Shown: piece by piece, positions 8,647-17,515 of the stretch
How positions within the stretch are numbered: the stretch's first letter is position 1
Layout: each line of letters begins with the position of its first letter
Assembly (NCBI GenBank): GCA_947452455.1
Contig: CANGBX010000004.1
Location: 186,001-250,000, forward strand
Length of the DNA: 64,000 bases
Reading direction: 5' to 3'
Source of the DNA: Beijerinckiaceae bacterium
GTDB taxonomy: Bacteria > Pseudomonadota > Alphaproteobacteria > Rhizobiales > Beijerinckiaceae
The notes under the pieces: model-generated
Databases searched by the model: none
Seen by the model: only the letters and a program-made list of their open reading frames with translations
What the model was told of the DNA's origin: nothing
Program-made: the position numbers and the translations under genes

Positions 8647-10593
8647 TTACGCGCCCGGGTTCTTGTAAAGTCCGCGCCAATCGATGGCCTTTGCGCCAAA
8701 GTCGAGGCGACATTTGATCTCCACGCCATCAACATCAAAGCCGTTACGAGTTTCGATATAGGCGCCTTGCTGTCCCTCGAGATATGCATATTCAATCGTG
8801 TCGATCTGTGAGGGATTGGCAGCCAGGAACCAACCTGTTGCACTCACGCTGTCCAAACGAGGTTCAGCGATGACGGAGAGCGAGCGAATGGATTGGGGAA
8901 CCACATCCATTGTTTTCGCAGGCACCAAGTTCTGTGCAAGCAATTGTTCTGCGCTCAGTTCAAGAGCAACAGGAACCAAGAGATAGGACGGTCGGATATT
9001 GAGAACCGTCTTCTTGTCGATGCCTGTCTGCTTTGCCATGGCGGCACGGGCATCACCGATGCTGGCCGTCGAGAGCTGGCTGCCTGCTGTTGCAAGATTT
9101 TTATGAGATGCATGGAAGAGGGTCGTCCCATCCCCCATTGCAGCGTTGCTGGTCAGGATTGCCCAAACGACGTCACTTTCGAGCGTGGCGATTGCGGTTC
9201 CATACATAGCGGGCAGGCGCGTAAAGGCGTCGAGATCATCGTTGATCAAGGTCTGACGTGTGATCCCAACCACTCGACCATAGGTTTCAACGCGGTAACG
9301 CTCGCGCGCTTCACCGATACTACCGCGCTTGAACTCGCCTGATTCACTCACTTTTTGAAGCTGAGGCGCCTCGCCCAATTGGACGCGCGTGATGTCCCGG
9401 AAATCAGATGCCTGAACCTGTCGGCAGAAGGGTCGGAATGTCTGCGGATAGGCATCATAGGCCTGGCGCAGAGTCTTGTTGGTGACCGCTGCAAGGATTT
9501 CCGGGAAGTCTGATGTCGAATGCAAGGCACGGGTCGCAACTTCATCACGCGACATACCACGCACATTGACGCCAGCCGAGGTCAAAAACTCCCGTGACAG
9601 CTCGAGCAAAGACATGCCGCGATACTGACGCGCGGGATCGCTCAATGGGAAGGAGGTTGGGCTATAGCGGTGAAGCAGCGCATTGGTGACAGCTTCACGA
9701 CGGGTGACGCGCTCATCAAGGCCGCCAAGGGGCGCTGATACATGAGGGAAGGTACGGGTCTGCTCGGCGCTATCTGCGACTTTGTCGAGAATGATGCGCC
9801 TTGCCTCATCAAGCTCAACGCCGCGGCTTACAAGATCCTCAGCAAGGGTTCGTTCAAGGCCCAGCCGATTGGCGATGTCATAAATCGTTCCTACGCGTTC
9901 GCGTTCATGGGTCTGGGCCTGCGCGACCAAAGCTTTCATGTCGGGCTCGGGATCTACTGCACGCGATACGGGCTCAGGAGTGATCTGGGGAATAGGAGCC
10001 GTGTTGATGTCTTCCATATTAGTCCTCTCTGGGTGGGAGGCGTCGTCCCGGTCCACGACGCAAGCGCTCAGCGGGTCAACCGAACGGAAGCCGGCCGCCG
10101 GATCGGCCCCGACCGGGACCGCAGAAATCTCAAAAGGAGTCCAGTCGATTGCACGCCAGACTTCCGGCGCATTCGCAGGTTGACTGACTTCGTAGCGATG
10201 AACCTGATAGCCAATGGACACTGCACGCAGATGTCCTGCCTTGACGTCATTCCAAATACTTTCGACGTCATCACGCTCACTGAAACTCACGCACGCAATA
10301 CCAAGTCCTTTTTCAATGCGAGCGGTGCCCGGAATGACGGAACCGATGACGCTGTCGAGATCACGTAAATCATGAACTTTCAGCAAAGGTCCGCCAGCAT
10401 TGAGACGTTCAAGCCGGACGCTACCTGGATCCATGCTCAACTCTTCATCGAAAGGCTCGCCGAAAAGCGGTTGACGCCTAACTCTCGCGCCCGTCGACCA
10501 CACGACTTCAATGGAACGGTCTTGGTCGTTGATGGTGGCTGGCAAAAGAGCAGCCGCTCGGCGCAATGCCGGCAGTTCAATCGTTGATTCCAT
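8647..10593 (-). CDS. Prohead protease-major capsid protein fusion
   Basis: A 648-residue protein joining two functions usually carried by separate genes. Residues 1 to about 200 resemble the HK97-type prohead protease, with likely catalytic His74 in LKVHDLRD and Ser126 in LRAVSIGY. Residues from about 260 resemble a major capsid protein, with a helical arm region (RTFPHVSAPLGGLDERVTRR) and the TFRPFCRQVQASDFRDI segment. Such fusions are known from prophages. The protease should cut itself off and free the capsid subunit during maturation. No internal stop or frameshift splits the two parts. Confidence 0.85.
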   Translation of the reverse strand: MESTIELPALRRAAALLPATINDQDRSIEVVWSTGARVRRQPLFGEPFDEELSMDPGSVRLERLNAGGPLLKVHDLRDLDSVIGSVIPGTARIEKGLGIACVSFSERDDVESIWNDVKAGHLRAVSIGYQVHRYEVSQPANAPEVWRAIDWTPFEISAVPVGADPAAGFRSVDPLSACVVDRDDASHPERTNMEDINTAPIPQITPEPVSRAVDPEPDMKALVAQAQTHERERVGTIYDIANRLGLERTLAEDLVSRGVELDEARRIILDKVADSAEQTRTFPHVSAPLGGLDERVTRREAVTNALLHRYSPTSFPLSDPARQYRGMSLLELSREFLTSAGVNVRGMSRDEVATRALHSTSDFPEILAAVTNKTLRQAYDAYPQTFRPFCRQVQASDFRDITRVQLGEAPQLQKVSESGEFKRGSIGEARERYRVETYGRVVGITRQTLINDDLDAFTRLPAMYGTAIATLESDVVWAILTSNAAMGDGTTLFHASHKNLATAGSQLSTASIGDARAAMAKQTGIDKKTVLNIRPSYLLVPVALELSAEQLLAQNLVPAKTMDVVPQSIRSLSVIAEPRLDSVSATGWFLAANPSQIDTIEYAYLEGQQGAYIETRNGFDVDGVEIKCRLDFGAKAIDWRGLYKNPGA

Positions 10594-10603
10594 TTATGTG
10601 TCC

Positions 10604-12088
10604 TTATGGAGAAGTCAGTGATGGATCTGACTGAATGACACCGGTCTTGGTGACGTGACGCGGATCGCTATCGAGGATGAGACCGAGCGCATCTATTTTG
10701 GCGTTCATGGCCGCGATCTCCGCCAGGACCGCATCAGGATTATGCCCCTGCCTCGAAATGGCCTGAGCCAATGTCATCGTCCCAGACCGCATCGCGAGCA
10801 TGTCCGCCATTGAGTCCTTGAGAGGATCGACAGCCTCAAAACGCGGAGGTGACCATTCAACTGGAATGTTGGGTTGGGACAGCTTACCTGCGGCATAGGC
10901 CTGTTGCGTGAACCAATCCCAACAAGGCTGACAAAGCATTGGAATGATGATTTGCCATTGGACGGCATCGATCAATCGGCGGAACTCGACGAGACCTGCG
11001 CGTATCGAGGAGTAATTTACCTGACTTAAATCACCCGTCAGCAGCTCATAGGGCATCCGAAAACCAGCAGCCACGATATGAAGTTGAGAACGTAGCCATT
11101 CCGAAACGCCAGCTGTGGTCGTTGGTTGATTGAACCGGATGTCTTTGCCGCCTCGCGCATAGGCAATGAGGCCTGGCTCGAATTGCTCGACCCTATTGCC
11201 GTCCGCATCGACGACACTGGGCGCAATACCTTGTTCTCCTTCATCAGCACCAAGGACGATGCCAACAACGCAAGCTTCCGTCTTTTTTCGAACGAGTTCG
11301 GCTTGTGTCCAATCATCGAGATCGCGCAGAGCACGCATAACGGGGGTGCCCCAGGGAACACCACGTACTTGCAAACGCTGTTTTTCGTAGAGGTGAGCGA
11401 TATCGCTGGCGGGAATGGCGAGGCTATCGAGGCGGCGCGAAGTTAAAACGCTATCTCCCGGATGCTGTGCAAAAAGCCAATAGGCTTTGCGCTGACCAAG
11501 GCCGTTGAATTCGATGCCCTGAACAATCCGCCCTCCGTCGATGAGATCACCATTACGGCTTGCATCGAGCATGTCTGCCTCGAGCAATTGGATCTGTAGA
11601 GGAACATCAAATCCATCACTTGCTCGACGAGGTCTGCGCCGGATCAGAACCTCACCTGCCTCGACCATCTCGCGACATGCAAGTGTCTGCAGTCCGAGAA
11701 AGTCGAGTTGACCATCCGCATCACACTGTGCGGACCATCGCTCCCAAAGAGCATTGGCTTGCGCATTGAGCTTGGCGTTGTCGCTCGCCGCTCGCGGGAT
11801 GATCCCAGAGCCAATGATATTATTGACGAGGACCGATACAGCTTTCGCCGCATGGGGATTGTTGCGAACGAGATCTCGCATACGATCACGAAGGAGTGCG
11901 CCTGCAGCCCCAAACTCACTATCGGCCGATGTAGGGGCCGTCCGCCATCCGTCTGCTCGGCGTCCCTTGGCTGCGCCGTCATAGCCACGCGTCAGAATTT
12001 CGAGATTGTCTCTCGCCTGTACTCGCCTCAGAGCCGTTCGCGGAGCCACTGAGCCTATTGCTTTATCAAGCCAGGTCATTCGAGCCAT
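10604..12088 (-). CDS. Phage portal protein, lambda family
   Basis: A 494-residue portal of the lambda gpB type. Recognisable parts are ARDNLEILTRGYDGAAKG near the N-terminus, RDLVRNNPHAAKAVSVLVNN (residues about 70-90), MPYELLTGDLSQVNYSSIRA (about 340-360) and WQIIIPMLCQPCWDWF. The portal is the dodecameric channel at one capsid vertex through which the terminase packages DNA. The gene overlaps the gpW-like gene by one base (TGATG) and is followed by the protease-capsid fusion. Confidence 0.92.
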   Translation of the reverse strand: MARMTWLDKAIGSVAPRTALRRVQARDNLEILTRGYDGAAKGRRADGWRTAPTSADSEFGAAGALLRDRMRDLVRNNPHAAKAVSVLVNNIIGSGIIPRAASDNAKLNAQANALWERWSAQCDADGQLDFLGLQTLACREMVEAGEVLIRRRPRRASDGFDVPLQIQLLEADMLDASRNGDLIDGGRIVQGIEFNGLGQRKAYWLFAQHPGDSVLTSRRLDSLAIPASDIAHLYEKQRLQVRGVPWGTPVMRALRDLDDWTQAELVRKKTEACVVGIVLGADEGEQGIAPSVVDADGNRVEQFEPGLIAYARGGKDIRFNQPTTTAGVSEWLRSQLHIVAAGFRMPYELLTGDLSQVNYSSIRAGLVEFRRLIDAVQWQIIIPMLCQPCWDWFTQQAYAAGKLSQPNIPVEWSPPRFEAVDPLKDSMADMLAMRSGTMTLAQAISRQGHNPDAVLAEIAAMNAKIDALGLILDSDPRHVTKTGVIQSDPSLTSP

Positions 12089-12306
12089 CAGCGATCACCG
12101 CGCGAATAACCAGCAAGTCCTGCGATGGACGATTTGCCGGTTCCGGTTGGTTGTCGGTCGCGCTCGATTGTTCGAATACGCGATAGTAAGTCTGAAGCCG
12201 ATCCGTATTCGACGGTCTTACCTTCGTAGGTAACCCTCAAGGTTCCGGACGCATAGGCGCGCCGCAGCGCATCGAGCTCTGCCTGCGTCCAACTCATCGG
12301 AGCCAT
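12088..12306 (-). CDS. Phage head-tail connector, gpW-like
   Basis: A 72-residue protein between terminase and portal, the exact place of lambda gpW. It begins MSWTQAELDALRRAYASGTL and contains a short beta hairpin (VTYEGKTVEYGSASDLLSRI), the standard gpW pattern. The family protein closes the head and joins it to the tail. Its start overlaps the end of the terminase gene by 13 bases. Confidence 0.82.
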   Translation of the reverse strand: MAPMSWTQAELDALRRAYASGTLRVTYEGKTVEYGSASDLLSRIRTIERDRQPTGTGKSSIAGLAGYSRGDR

Positions 12307-14315
12307 CCCTTATCGACGCCGTTCAGCCAGGTTGAATGGCGCTTGCCACCGGTGCCTGGTTGCCTCGCCAAAAGCCCTGCAGCACCATCCCGCTCAACAT
12401 GAGGTGCGATGTCTTCATCAGGAGCTGGCCCAATCTGATCTTCGAGATCGCGCCATTTTTCTTCAGACCAGCGATCGGCCCCTGCAATGTAAACAGCAGC
12501 ACGCGCATAAACACGGCAATCGAGAACTTCATTTCGTTCTCTGAGCTTTTGCCATTCGAGCTTTTGAAAGCCGCGCTTGGTCGTGATCGTCATCAGCTGT
12601 TCGCCAACGAACTGCTTCACCCATTCAGCATCAAGTCCCGATGGAAGATGAATGTAACCACCTGGGAAATGTGATCCTGACGATAGCTCTTCATCGGTTG
12701 GCTTTTGCAGGCGCAAGAAACGATAGGTCTCGGATTTAAATGTCGATGTGGAGACGGTCCAAAGCCGGACACCACGTTTGAGCTTCCGACCATTCTCGTT
12801 CACATCAACGAAGGTTGGACCCGAGATTGGAGCGGATCGATTGAACCCTTCCACACCTTTGACGGGTGCGACTTGCCCATGTCCCATTTGGCGAGCCCAG
12901 GCGTAGACCGCTGCAGATTCATAGCCCGTGTCGATGGCAAGTCTCGCAAGAGCAAGATTTGCTCCATGCGCATGTGGCCAAGTTTGATTTAACAGATGCC
13001 CGAGCTCATCCCATGTCTGCGCAAGTTCCGGTCCACCATCGATGACGATGTGATCAACAAACCAACTGCGAAGGTCACGCCCCCAAGCCCAAACCGAGAC
13101 TTCGATACGATCCTTTTGAACGTCGGCCCCTGCCGTGAGAAACAAGCCTCCTGACGGTACTGTTCCAAGTTTCCAGGCCTCGCGGCGCTCATAAAGTTTT
13201 TGCCAGTCGGGGGCTTCACCTGTCTCGATCCAGGTCTCGCCCAGCATGCTATTTTTGAAACTGCGCTTGGCCTCATCACTTGATTTGGCGAGTTCCCATG
13301 CGCGCGCAATATCAACCCAGCTCAGCCAGCCGACGGGCGAATAAAGAGCTGAGAGATGAAACCCGATCGTATTGGGATCTGTCGCCTTGGTCGTTGATTG
13401 CCAAAATCCCCTCGCGAGCATTTCGGTTTTGTGATGCTCGGACAGATGCCCGTTGCAAGACTCGCAATGATAACGCGCCGTTTCTGGTTTTCCCTTTTCC
13501 CAAATCAGCCGTTCGAATTTGAGCCATTGCTCGTATTGGCAATGGGGACAGGGAACGAAGAATCGTCGCTGATCAGAGGCTTCAAATTCTCGTTCAATCC
13601 TCGAAAGACCCTGGATCGTTGGTGTTGATGCAAGGAAGACTTTCGATCGCCATGAGAAGGTTCGAGTACGAGCCTCAGCCAATGCAACCGGATCACCTTC
13701 TTCATCGGCAGATGGCGGATAGGCATCGACTTCGTCGAGAAAAAGATATCGCGCCGGCATGGAGCGCAATCCGACTGCACTATTAGCTCCTGTCATCACA
13801 AGAAGCCCCGCAGGAAACTCCTTCGACAGAACTGTATTGCCTGCATCACGAGCCCGCGCCGGTTTTACTCGCTCGCGAAGAACCGTACTTTCCTGGATCA
13901 GCGAGTCGACGCGTTGTCTCGAAAATCGCTTCGCGAGTTCCACAGTAGGTTGGACCGCAAGCATGGGTCCCGGGGCATGATGGATGACATAGCCAATCCA
14001 ATTATTCCCCGCCTCAGTTGCCCCGACCTGAGCTGCCTTCATGAAGACGATGCGCCGGGCGGGGTTGGATGGTGACATCGCATCCATGATCTCGCGCATA
14101 TAAGGCGTTCGATCAGTTCTATATCGGCCTGGTTCAGCAGAGGCGCGGGAGCTCAACATGCGATGCTGATCCGCCCATTGGGACACGGTAAGAGTTGGAT
14201 CAGGAGTTAATCCGTCACACCAGACCCGAACGAAATCCGCACCACCATCAAAGTCGATCAGATCATCTGAACTCAGGTTTGACCTCGGCAAGATCTGCGA
14301 GGTGAGAGCGGACAT
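12294..14315 (-). CDS. Terminase large subunit, GpA family
   Basis: A protein of about 673 residues when started at ATG 14315; the frame extends to 14357, which would overlap the small subunit more deeply. The ATPase part contains FMKAAQVGATEAG (residues 92-103), the GpA-type P-loop, and YLFLDEVDAYP as Walker B. A Cys-rich segment (CPHCQYEQW ... CESCNGHL) is also typical of GpA. The C-terminal half carries the nuclease that cuts concatemers. The product drives packaging into the prohead. The portal and small subunit genes flank it. Confidence 0.9.
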   Translation of the reverse strand: MSALTSQILPRSNLSSDDLIDFDGGADFVRVWCDGLTPDPTLTVSQWADQHRMLSSRASAEPGRYRTDRTPYMREIMDAMSPSNPARRIVFMKAAQVGATEAGNNWIGYVIHHAPGPMLAVQPTVELAKRFSRQRVDSLIQESTVLRERVKPARARDAGNTVLSKEFPAGLLVMTGANSAVGLRSMPARYLFLDEVDAYPPSADEEGDPVALAEARTRTFSWRSKVFLASTPTIQGLSRIEREFEASDQRRFFVPCPHCQYEQWLKFERLIWEKGKPETARYHCESCNGHLSEHHKTEMLARGFWQSTTKATDPNTIGFHLSALYSPVGWLSWVDIARAWELAKSSDEAKRSFKNSMLGETWIETGEAPDWQKLYERREAWKLGTVPSGGLFLTAGADVQKDRIEVSVWAWGRDLRSWFVDHIVIDGGPELAQTWDELGHLLNQTWPHAHGANLALARLAIDTGYESAAVYAWARQMGHGQVAPVKGVEGFNRSAPISGPTFVDVNENGRKLKRGVRLWTVSTSTFKSETYRFLRLQKPTDEELSSGSHFPGGYIHLPSGLDAEWVKQFVGEQLMTITTKRGFQKLEWQKLRERNEVLDCRVYARAAVYIAGADRWSEEKWRDLEDQIGPAPDEDIAPHVERDGAAGLLARQPGTGGKRHSTWLNGVDKGWLR

Positions 14316-14808
14316 GATCTTCAAGCACTCTTTGCATTTGATGGGTATCGATACCAAGCTCTGCCGCCATCAAGGCAGCAACACGCACTGGCCAATTGAT
14401 CCAGCTGTCCCGCTCTTCTCGCGCCAAACGAAATACGAGCGCCATTGCGCGAGGGCGATCGACAAGCTCGCCTTTCATGCGCTGCAATCGAAGCCGAGCA
14501 AGATGAGCCTTTGCAATCTCGTGAGCGGTGCGCGCTTGAACAAAAGTCACATTTCCGCTCGTGGGTAATCCCTGTTCTTTGAGGGTCTCCCGAACGGATC
14601 CAAGAGCCGTTTCTGCAACTGGCTTCAGATTGTTTGTCTTTTCCTTTTTACGACCAGGATCTGTGCGCTGATCCCAGGCAGCATCTGCTTTGATGGGATC
14701 AATCGTTCCATCTTGTTCGAGCGGAATACGCCCAGCTTTGCTTGCTCGTAGCACTGCAACATGGCTGACGCCGCGATGGCGCGCATAAGCACGAATGGAA
14801 ATTCCCAT
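14263..14808 (-). CDS. Terminase small subunit (Nu1-like)
   Basis: A 181-residue protein upstream of and overlapping the large terminase subunit. The N-terminus (GISIRAYARHRGVSHVAVLRA) forms a helix-turn-helix of the Nu1 type followed by a basic linker, as expected for the subunit that recognises the packaging site. The rest is helical and charged. It is the first gene of the leftward late operon; its promoter should lie in 14809-14979. Confidence 0.8.
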   Translation of the reverse strand: MGISIRAYARHRGVSHVAVLRASKAGRIPLEQDGTIDPIKADAAWDQRTDPGRKKEKTNNLKPVAETALGSVRETLKEQGLPTSGNVTFVQARTAHEIAKAHLARLRLQRMKGELVDRPRAMALVFRLAREERDSWINWPVRVAALMAAELGIDTHQMQRVLEDHVRSHLADLAEVKPEFR

Positions 14809-14979
14809 GATCCCCAGGCATCAAAGAAAATGTTCGAATTCAGCGCTTATCAACTTGGCTTCCGCCTGAATTGAAGCATTCATCGCGATGAACACCAGCC
14901 CCGATCATCTCAAATTCGGGGCTTGGGCCAGTAGCAGGGCCCGATGGTCGGGATCTGCTCAAAAGAAAGGCCCAGTCTC

Positions 14980-15549
14980 ATGCATCAATTGTCAGACACT
15001 CAACTCGTCATCCTGTCAGCAGCTCTTCAGCGAAATGATCATTGCGTATTGCCTTTGCCTGAACGCCTTAAAGGAGGTGCTGCGGAAAAGGTTGTCACGA
15101 GCCTCATCGGCAAAGGCCTGATCGAAGAAGTCGATGCCAATCGAGGCGATCCCATTTGGCGAGAGACAGGCTTTGGTCACGGCGTCACTTTGGTTCTGAC
15201 TGCACTCGGTGTTTCCGCCTTAGGCGCGGAGCCGGACGAAGCCCCACAGGCGGCCACTGTTGGCAAAGAAGCGGTCTGCGCCCCCAACTCCCCAGAAGAG
15301 ATAGAAATCCCGCCGTCGGGCGCCACAGGCCCACACACAGGAAAGTCGCGCGAGGGAACCAAACAAGCCCTCATGATCGAGCGGTTGAGGACGCCGGAAG
15401 GCGCTTCGATCCCTGAAATCGTCTCCATCACCGGCTGGAAATCCCATACGGTTCGAGGCGCCATCGCTGGCGCGCTCAAAAAGAAGATGGGATTGACGAT
15501 CCTGTCCGAGAAAGATGAGAGCCGAGGGCGTATCTATCGGATCGCTTGA
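14980..15549 (+). CDS. DUF3489 domain protein (predicted DNA-binding)
   Basis: Starting at ATG 14980, preceded by AAGAAAGG, the product has 189 residues. The N-terminal part (MHQLSDTQLVILSAALQR, then AEKVVTSLIGKGLIEEV) resembles a winged helix, and the C-terminal part (TKQALMIERLRTPEGASIPEIVSITGW, HTVRGAIAGALKKK) is the DUF3489 helix-turn-helix, common in Hyphomicrobiales. It is read rightward, against the late operon, so it is probably separately transcribed phage or cargo DNA. A regulatory role is inferred; the target is unknown. Confidence 0.75.
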   Translation: MHQLSDTQLVILSAALQRNDHCVLPLPERLKGGAAEKVVTSLIGKGLIEEVDANRGDPIWRETGFGHGVTLVLTALGVSALGAEPDEAPQAATVGKEAVCAPNSPEEIEIPPSGATGPHTGKSREGTKQALMIERLRTPEGASIPEIVSITGWKSHTVRGAIAGALKKKMGLTILSEKDESRGRIYRIA

Positions 15550-15575
15550 ACACGAAAACCGAACTTCCCCCTCGA

Positions 15576-15605
15576 TAAGCCCGCCAATTTGGTGGGCTTA
15601 TTTTT
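15576..15605. terminator. Bidirectional terminator between DUF3489 and DUF7220 genes
   Basis: TAAGCCCGCC (15576-15585), loop AATTT, GGTGGGCTTA (15591-15600), then five T. The stem has one wobble pair. Two convergent genes end here, and the TAA of the leftward gene lies within the right arm, so it can serve both strands. Confidence 0.65.
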
Positions 15606-15834
15606 CGGCATGAAGGGCGTTGAAAAAACGGCGCAGAAGATAGGATCGAATGAGCGATACGACCGTGAATATCAATCCCATCCCTAAGTTCTGACTTAAG
15701 CTTGCATGCAGACCAAAGAGTGGGAGCACTAGCATCTGCGCAAAAACCGCGATCCAGAACCCCACGAGGACATTCACAATCGCTTCGACCATCGACATCA
15801 TTCGCGACTGCATTCCGGGGCCTTTTTTCGTCAA
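15598..15834 (-). CDS. Small membrane protein, DUF7220 family
   Basis: A 78-residue protein with two membrane segments (about residues 17-38, VEAIVNVLVGFWIAVFAQML, and about 48-66) and the conserved ending SLIRSYLLRRFFNALHAEK typical of DUF7220. The family is found in phages and prophages; its function is not known. The gene ends inside a terminator hairpin and starts next to the end of the methyltransferase gene, so both are probably transcribed together. Confidence 0.72.
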   Translation of the reverse strand: MTKKGPGMQSRMMSMVEAIVNVLVGFWIAVFAQMLVLPLFGLHASLSQNLGMGLIFTVVSLIRSYLLRRFFNALHAEK

Positions 15835-17133
15835 TCACGCGGAGTTTTTACCGGTGATTGCTTCTGGATTCGAAAAAGCTTCACCTGTTCCAAGGAGAGT
15901 AGCGCACCCCCCTGTCAATTTTTGCCACCTCATCACGATGACATCGACATATTTGGGATCGAGTTCGATCAATCGGGCGCGCCGTCCCGTTTGCTCGGCA
16001 GCAATCAAGGTCGTTCCCGAGCCTCCAAAAAGATCGAGAACGATGTCCCGGCTCTTTGATGAGTTTCGAATGGCTCGCTCAACGAGAGCGACCGGTTTCA
16101 TGGTTGGATGCAGATCGTTCTTGACTGGCTTGTCGAAGAACCAGACATCGCCCTGGTCACGCGCTCCACACCAATAATGGTCGGTGCCATCTTTCCATCC
16201 ATAGAGAATGGGTTCGTATTGGCGCTGATAATCAGCGCGGCCGAGTGTGAATGTGTTCTTGGCCCAGATGATGAAAGTCGACCATTTGCCGCCTGCCGCA
16301 CGAAAGGCTTTTTGTAGAGCATCGAGTTCTGATGACGACATGCTCACATAGATCGCGCCTTTGGTGACGGTCAGTAGATTGAGGCATGCGTCATAAAGAA
16401 AGGACCCAAATTCATCGCCAAGCGCATCATTCAGGATGGGTCGGTTTTTGCCGCGTTGCTTGTCTTTTGGCGAATTGGCGTAATTGACGTTGTAAGGTGG
16501 ATCCGTAAAGGCCATGTCCGCGAGCTCGCCATCGAGCAATTTCTCGACGTCGCTGAGAACGGTTGAATCGCCGCAGAGCACGCGGTGCTCACCACAGATC
16601 CAGATGTCGCCTGGTTTGCTTGTTGGATTAGACGGCGGTTCGGGGGCCTCGTCGTCCGCCTCTTCTGGATCAACGACCGTCGCCAGCATGCGATCAAGAT
16701 CATCATCATCGAAGCCGAGCAGGTCGAGATCAAACGCATCTTCTTTGAGCGAAGCGAGTTCGGCTGAGAGCAGCTCTTCATCCCAGCCCGCATTCAGCGC
16801 GATCTGATTATCGGCAATCATGAGCGCGCGGCGCTGCAGGGGTGAGAGATGCGTAAGCACGATGACCGGCGCCTCCGCGAGCCCTAGCTTTCGTGCAGCA
16901 AGTACGCGCCCGTGGCCGGCGACGAGAACGCCGTCCTCCCCAACGAGCACAGGGTTCACAAACCCAAACTCGACGATCGAGCCCGCGATCTGCGCGACCT
17001 GGGCTTCAGAGTGGGTTCGGGCGTTTCGGGCATGGGGGATCAACCGGTCGAGCGGCCACTGCTCGATCTGGGCGGAAAAATCAGATTGCATGAGGTGTTC
17101 GGCTTCTGAGGGCTGTAGCCCTGTTTGGTTCAA
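15835..17133 (-). CDS. ParB-domain DNA methyltransferase (adenine- or cytosine-N4-specific)
   Basis: The product has 432 residues from TTG 17133, or 418 from ATG 17091; the start is undecided. Residues 25-130 form a ParB/Srx-type nuclease-like domain (LIPHARNARTHSEAQVAQIA, VLVAGHGRVLAARKLGL). The rest is an amino-methyltransferase with DPPYNV at 211-216 before DLFGGSGTT at 367-375, so the catalytic motif precedes the AdoMet motif (beta order). Phage enzymes of this kind methylate the phage genome, which can protect against restriction or affect packaging. No cognate restriction enzyme is nearby. Confidence 0.88.
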   Translation of the reverse strand: MNQTGLQPSEAEHLMQSDFSAQIEQWPLDRLIPHARNARTHSEAQVAQIAGSIVEFGFVNPVLVGEDGVLVAGHGRVLAARKLGLAEAPVIVLTHLSPLQRRALMIADNQIALNAGWDEELLSAELASLKEDAFDLDLLGFDDDDLDRMLATVVDPEEADDEAPEPPSNPTSKPGDIWICGEHRVLCGDSTVLSDVEKLLDGELADMAFTDPPYNVNYANSPKDKQRGKNRPILNDALGDEFGSFLYDACLNLLTVTKGAIYVSMSSSELDALQKAFRAAGGKWSTFIIWAKNTFTLGRADYQRQYEPILYGWKDGTDHYWCGARDQGDVWFFDKPVKNDLHPTMKPVALVERAIRNSSKSRDIVLDLFGGSGTTLIAAEQTGRRARLIELDPKYVDVIVMRWQKLTGGCATLLGTGEAFSNPEAITGKNSA

Positions 17134-17145
17134 GCTAGGCGAAGC

Positions 17146-17244
17146 GGTTACCGGGGGCGGTTACCACGCAAGGTAACCCCAGAACGCTGTTTTGCTGGTG
17201 TTTTTGGATTTTCTTCGGCGCTTTAGGGGCGGTACCCGGTAACC
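17146..17244. repeat. GGTWACC repeats upstream of the methyltransferase gene
   Basis: GGTTACC at 17146-17152 and 17159-17165 and GGTAACC at 17172-17178 begin exactly 13 bases apart; a fourth copy, GGTAACC, is at 17238-17244. They lie just upstream of the TTG start of the ParB-methyltransferase. Regular spacing suggests a protein binding site, perhaps for autoregulation. Nothing else coding is seen in 17134-17513 apart from GC-rich sequence that turns AT-rich from about 17370. Confidence 0.5.
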
Positions 17245-17444
17245 TTGGTTTTCCGGCTGTCGGTAGCGAAATCCCGCGCCCAGCCCACCCGCATTACGCA
17301 GGACCCCGGAAGGACCCGCGCTCACCCGCGGCCTCCCGCGCTGACCCGCCGCAGCTCTTCGCTCGGCTTCGTCCTAAATGGGTGTAATTGGGTGTGGCTT
17401 TGGATGCGTTGGAGCATTTCAGTCCTAAAGAGACGATTGCTGAC

Positions 17445-17474
17445 TTGCTTCCTGTCTGACGAGAATGTTATAAA
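17445..17474 (+). promoter_or_regulatory. Candidate promoter of the abiE operon
   Basis: TTGCTT (17445-17450), a spacer of 18 bases, and TATAAA (17469-17474). Transcription should begin near 17482, giving a leader of about 30 bases. No good ribosome binding site precedes the ATG at 17514. The -10 element lies inside the left arm of the inverted repeat 17465-17515. Confidence 0.5.
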
Positions 17475-17515
17475 ACGTCTGTCTTTAGGCTCTACTATTA
17501 GCCGTTTCATAACAT
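17465..17515. promoter_or_regulatory. Inverted repeat, likely AbiEi autoregulatory operator
   Basis: ATGTTATAAAACG (17465-17477) and CGTTTCATAACAT (17503-17515) are inverted copies with 12 of 13 positions matching, separated by 25 bases. The left arm covers the -10 element and the right arm runs into the start codon of abiEi. AbiEi antitoxins are known to repress their own operon by binding inverted repeats in the promoter, so this is the expected place and kind of site. Confidence 0.6.

Noticed and set aside
12224-12245. GGTAACC inside the gpW-like gene (also near 6980) as part of the methyltransferase repeat family
   Set aside because: Single copies without the 13-base spacing, expected by chance in a window of this size.
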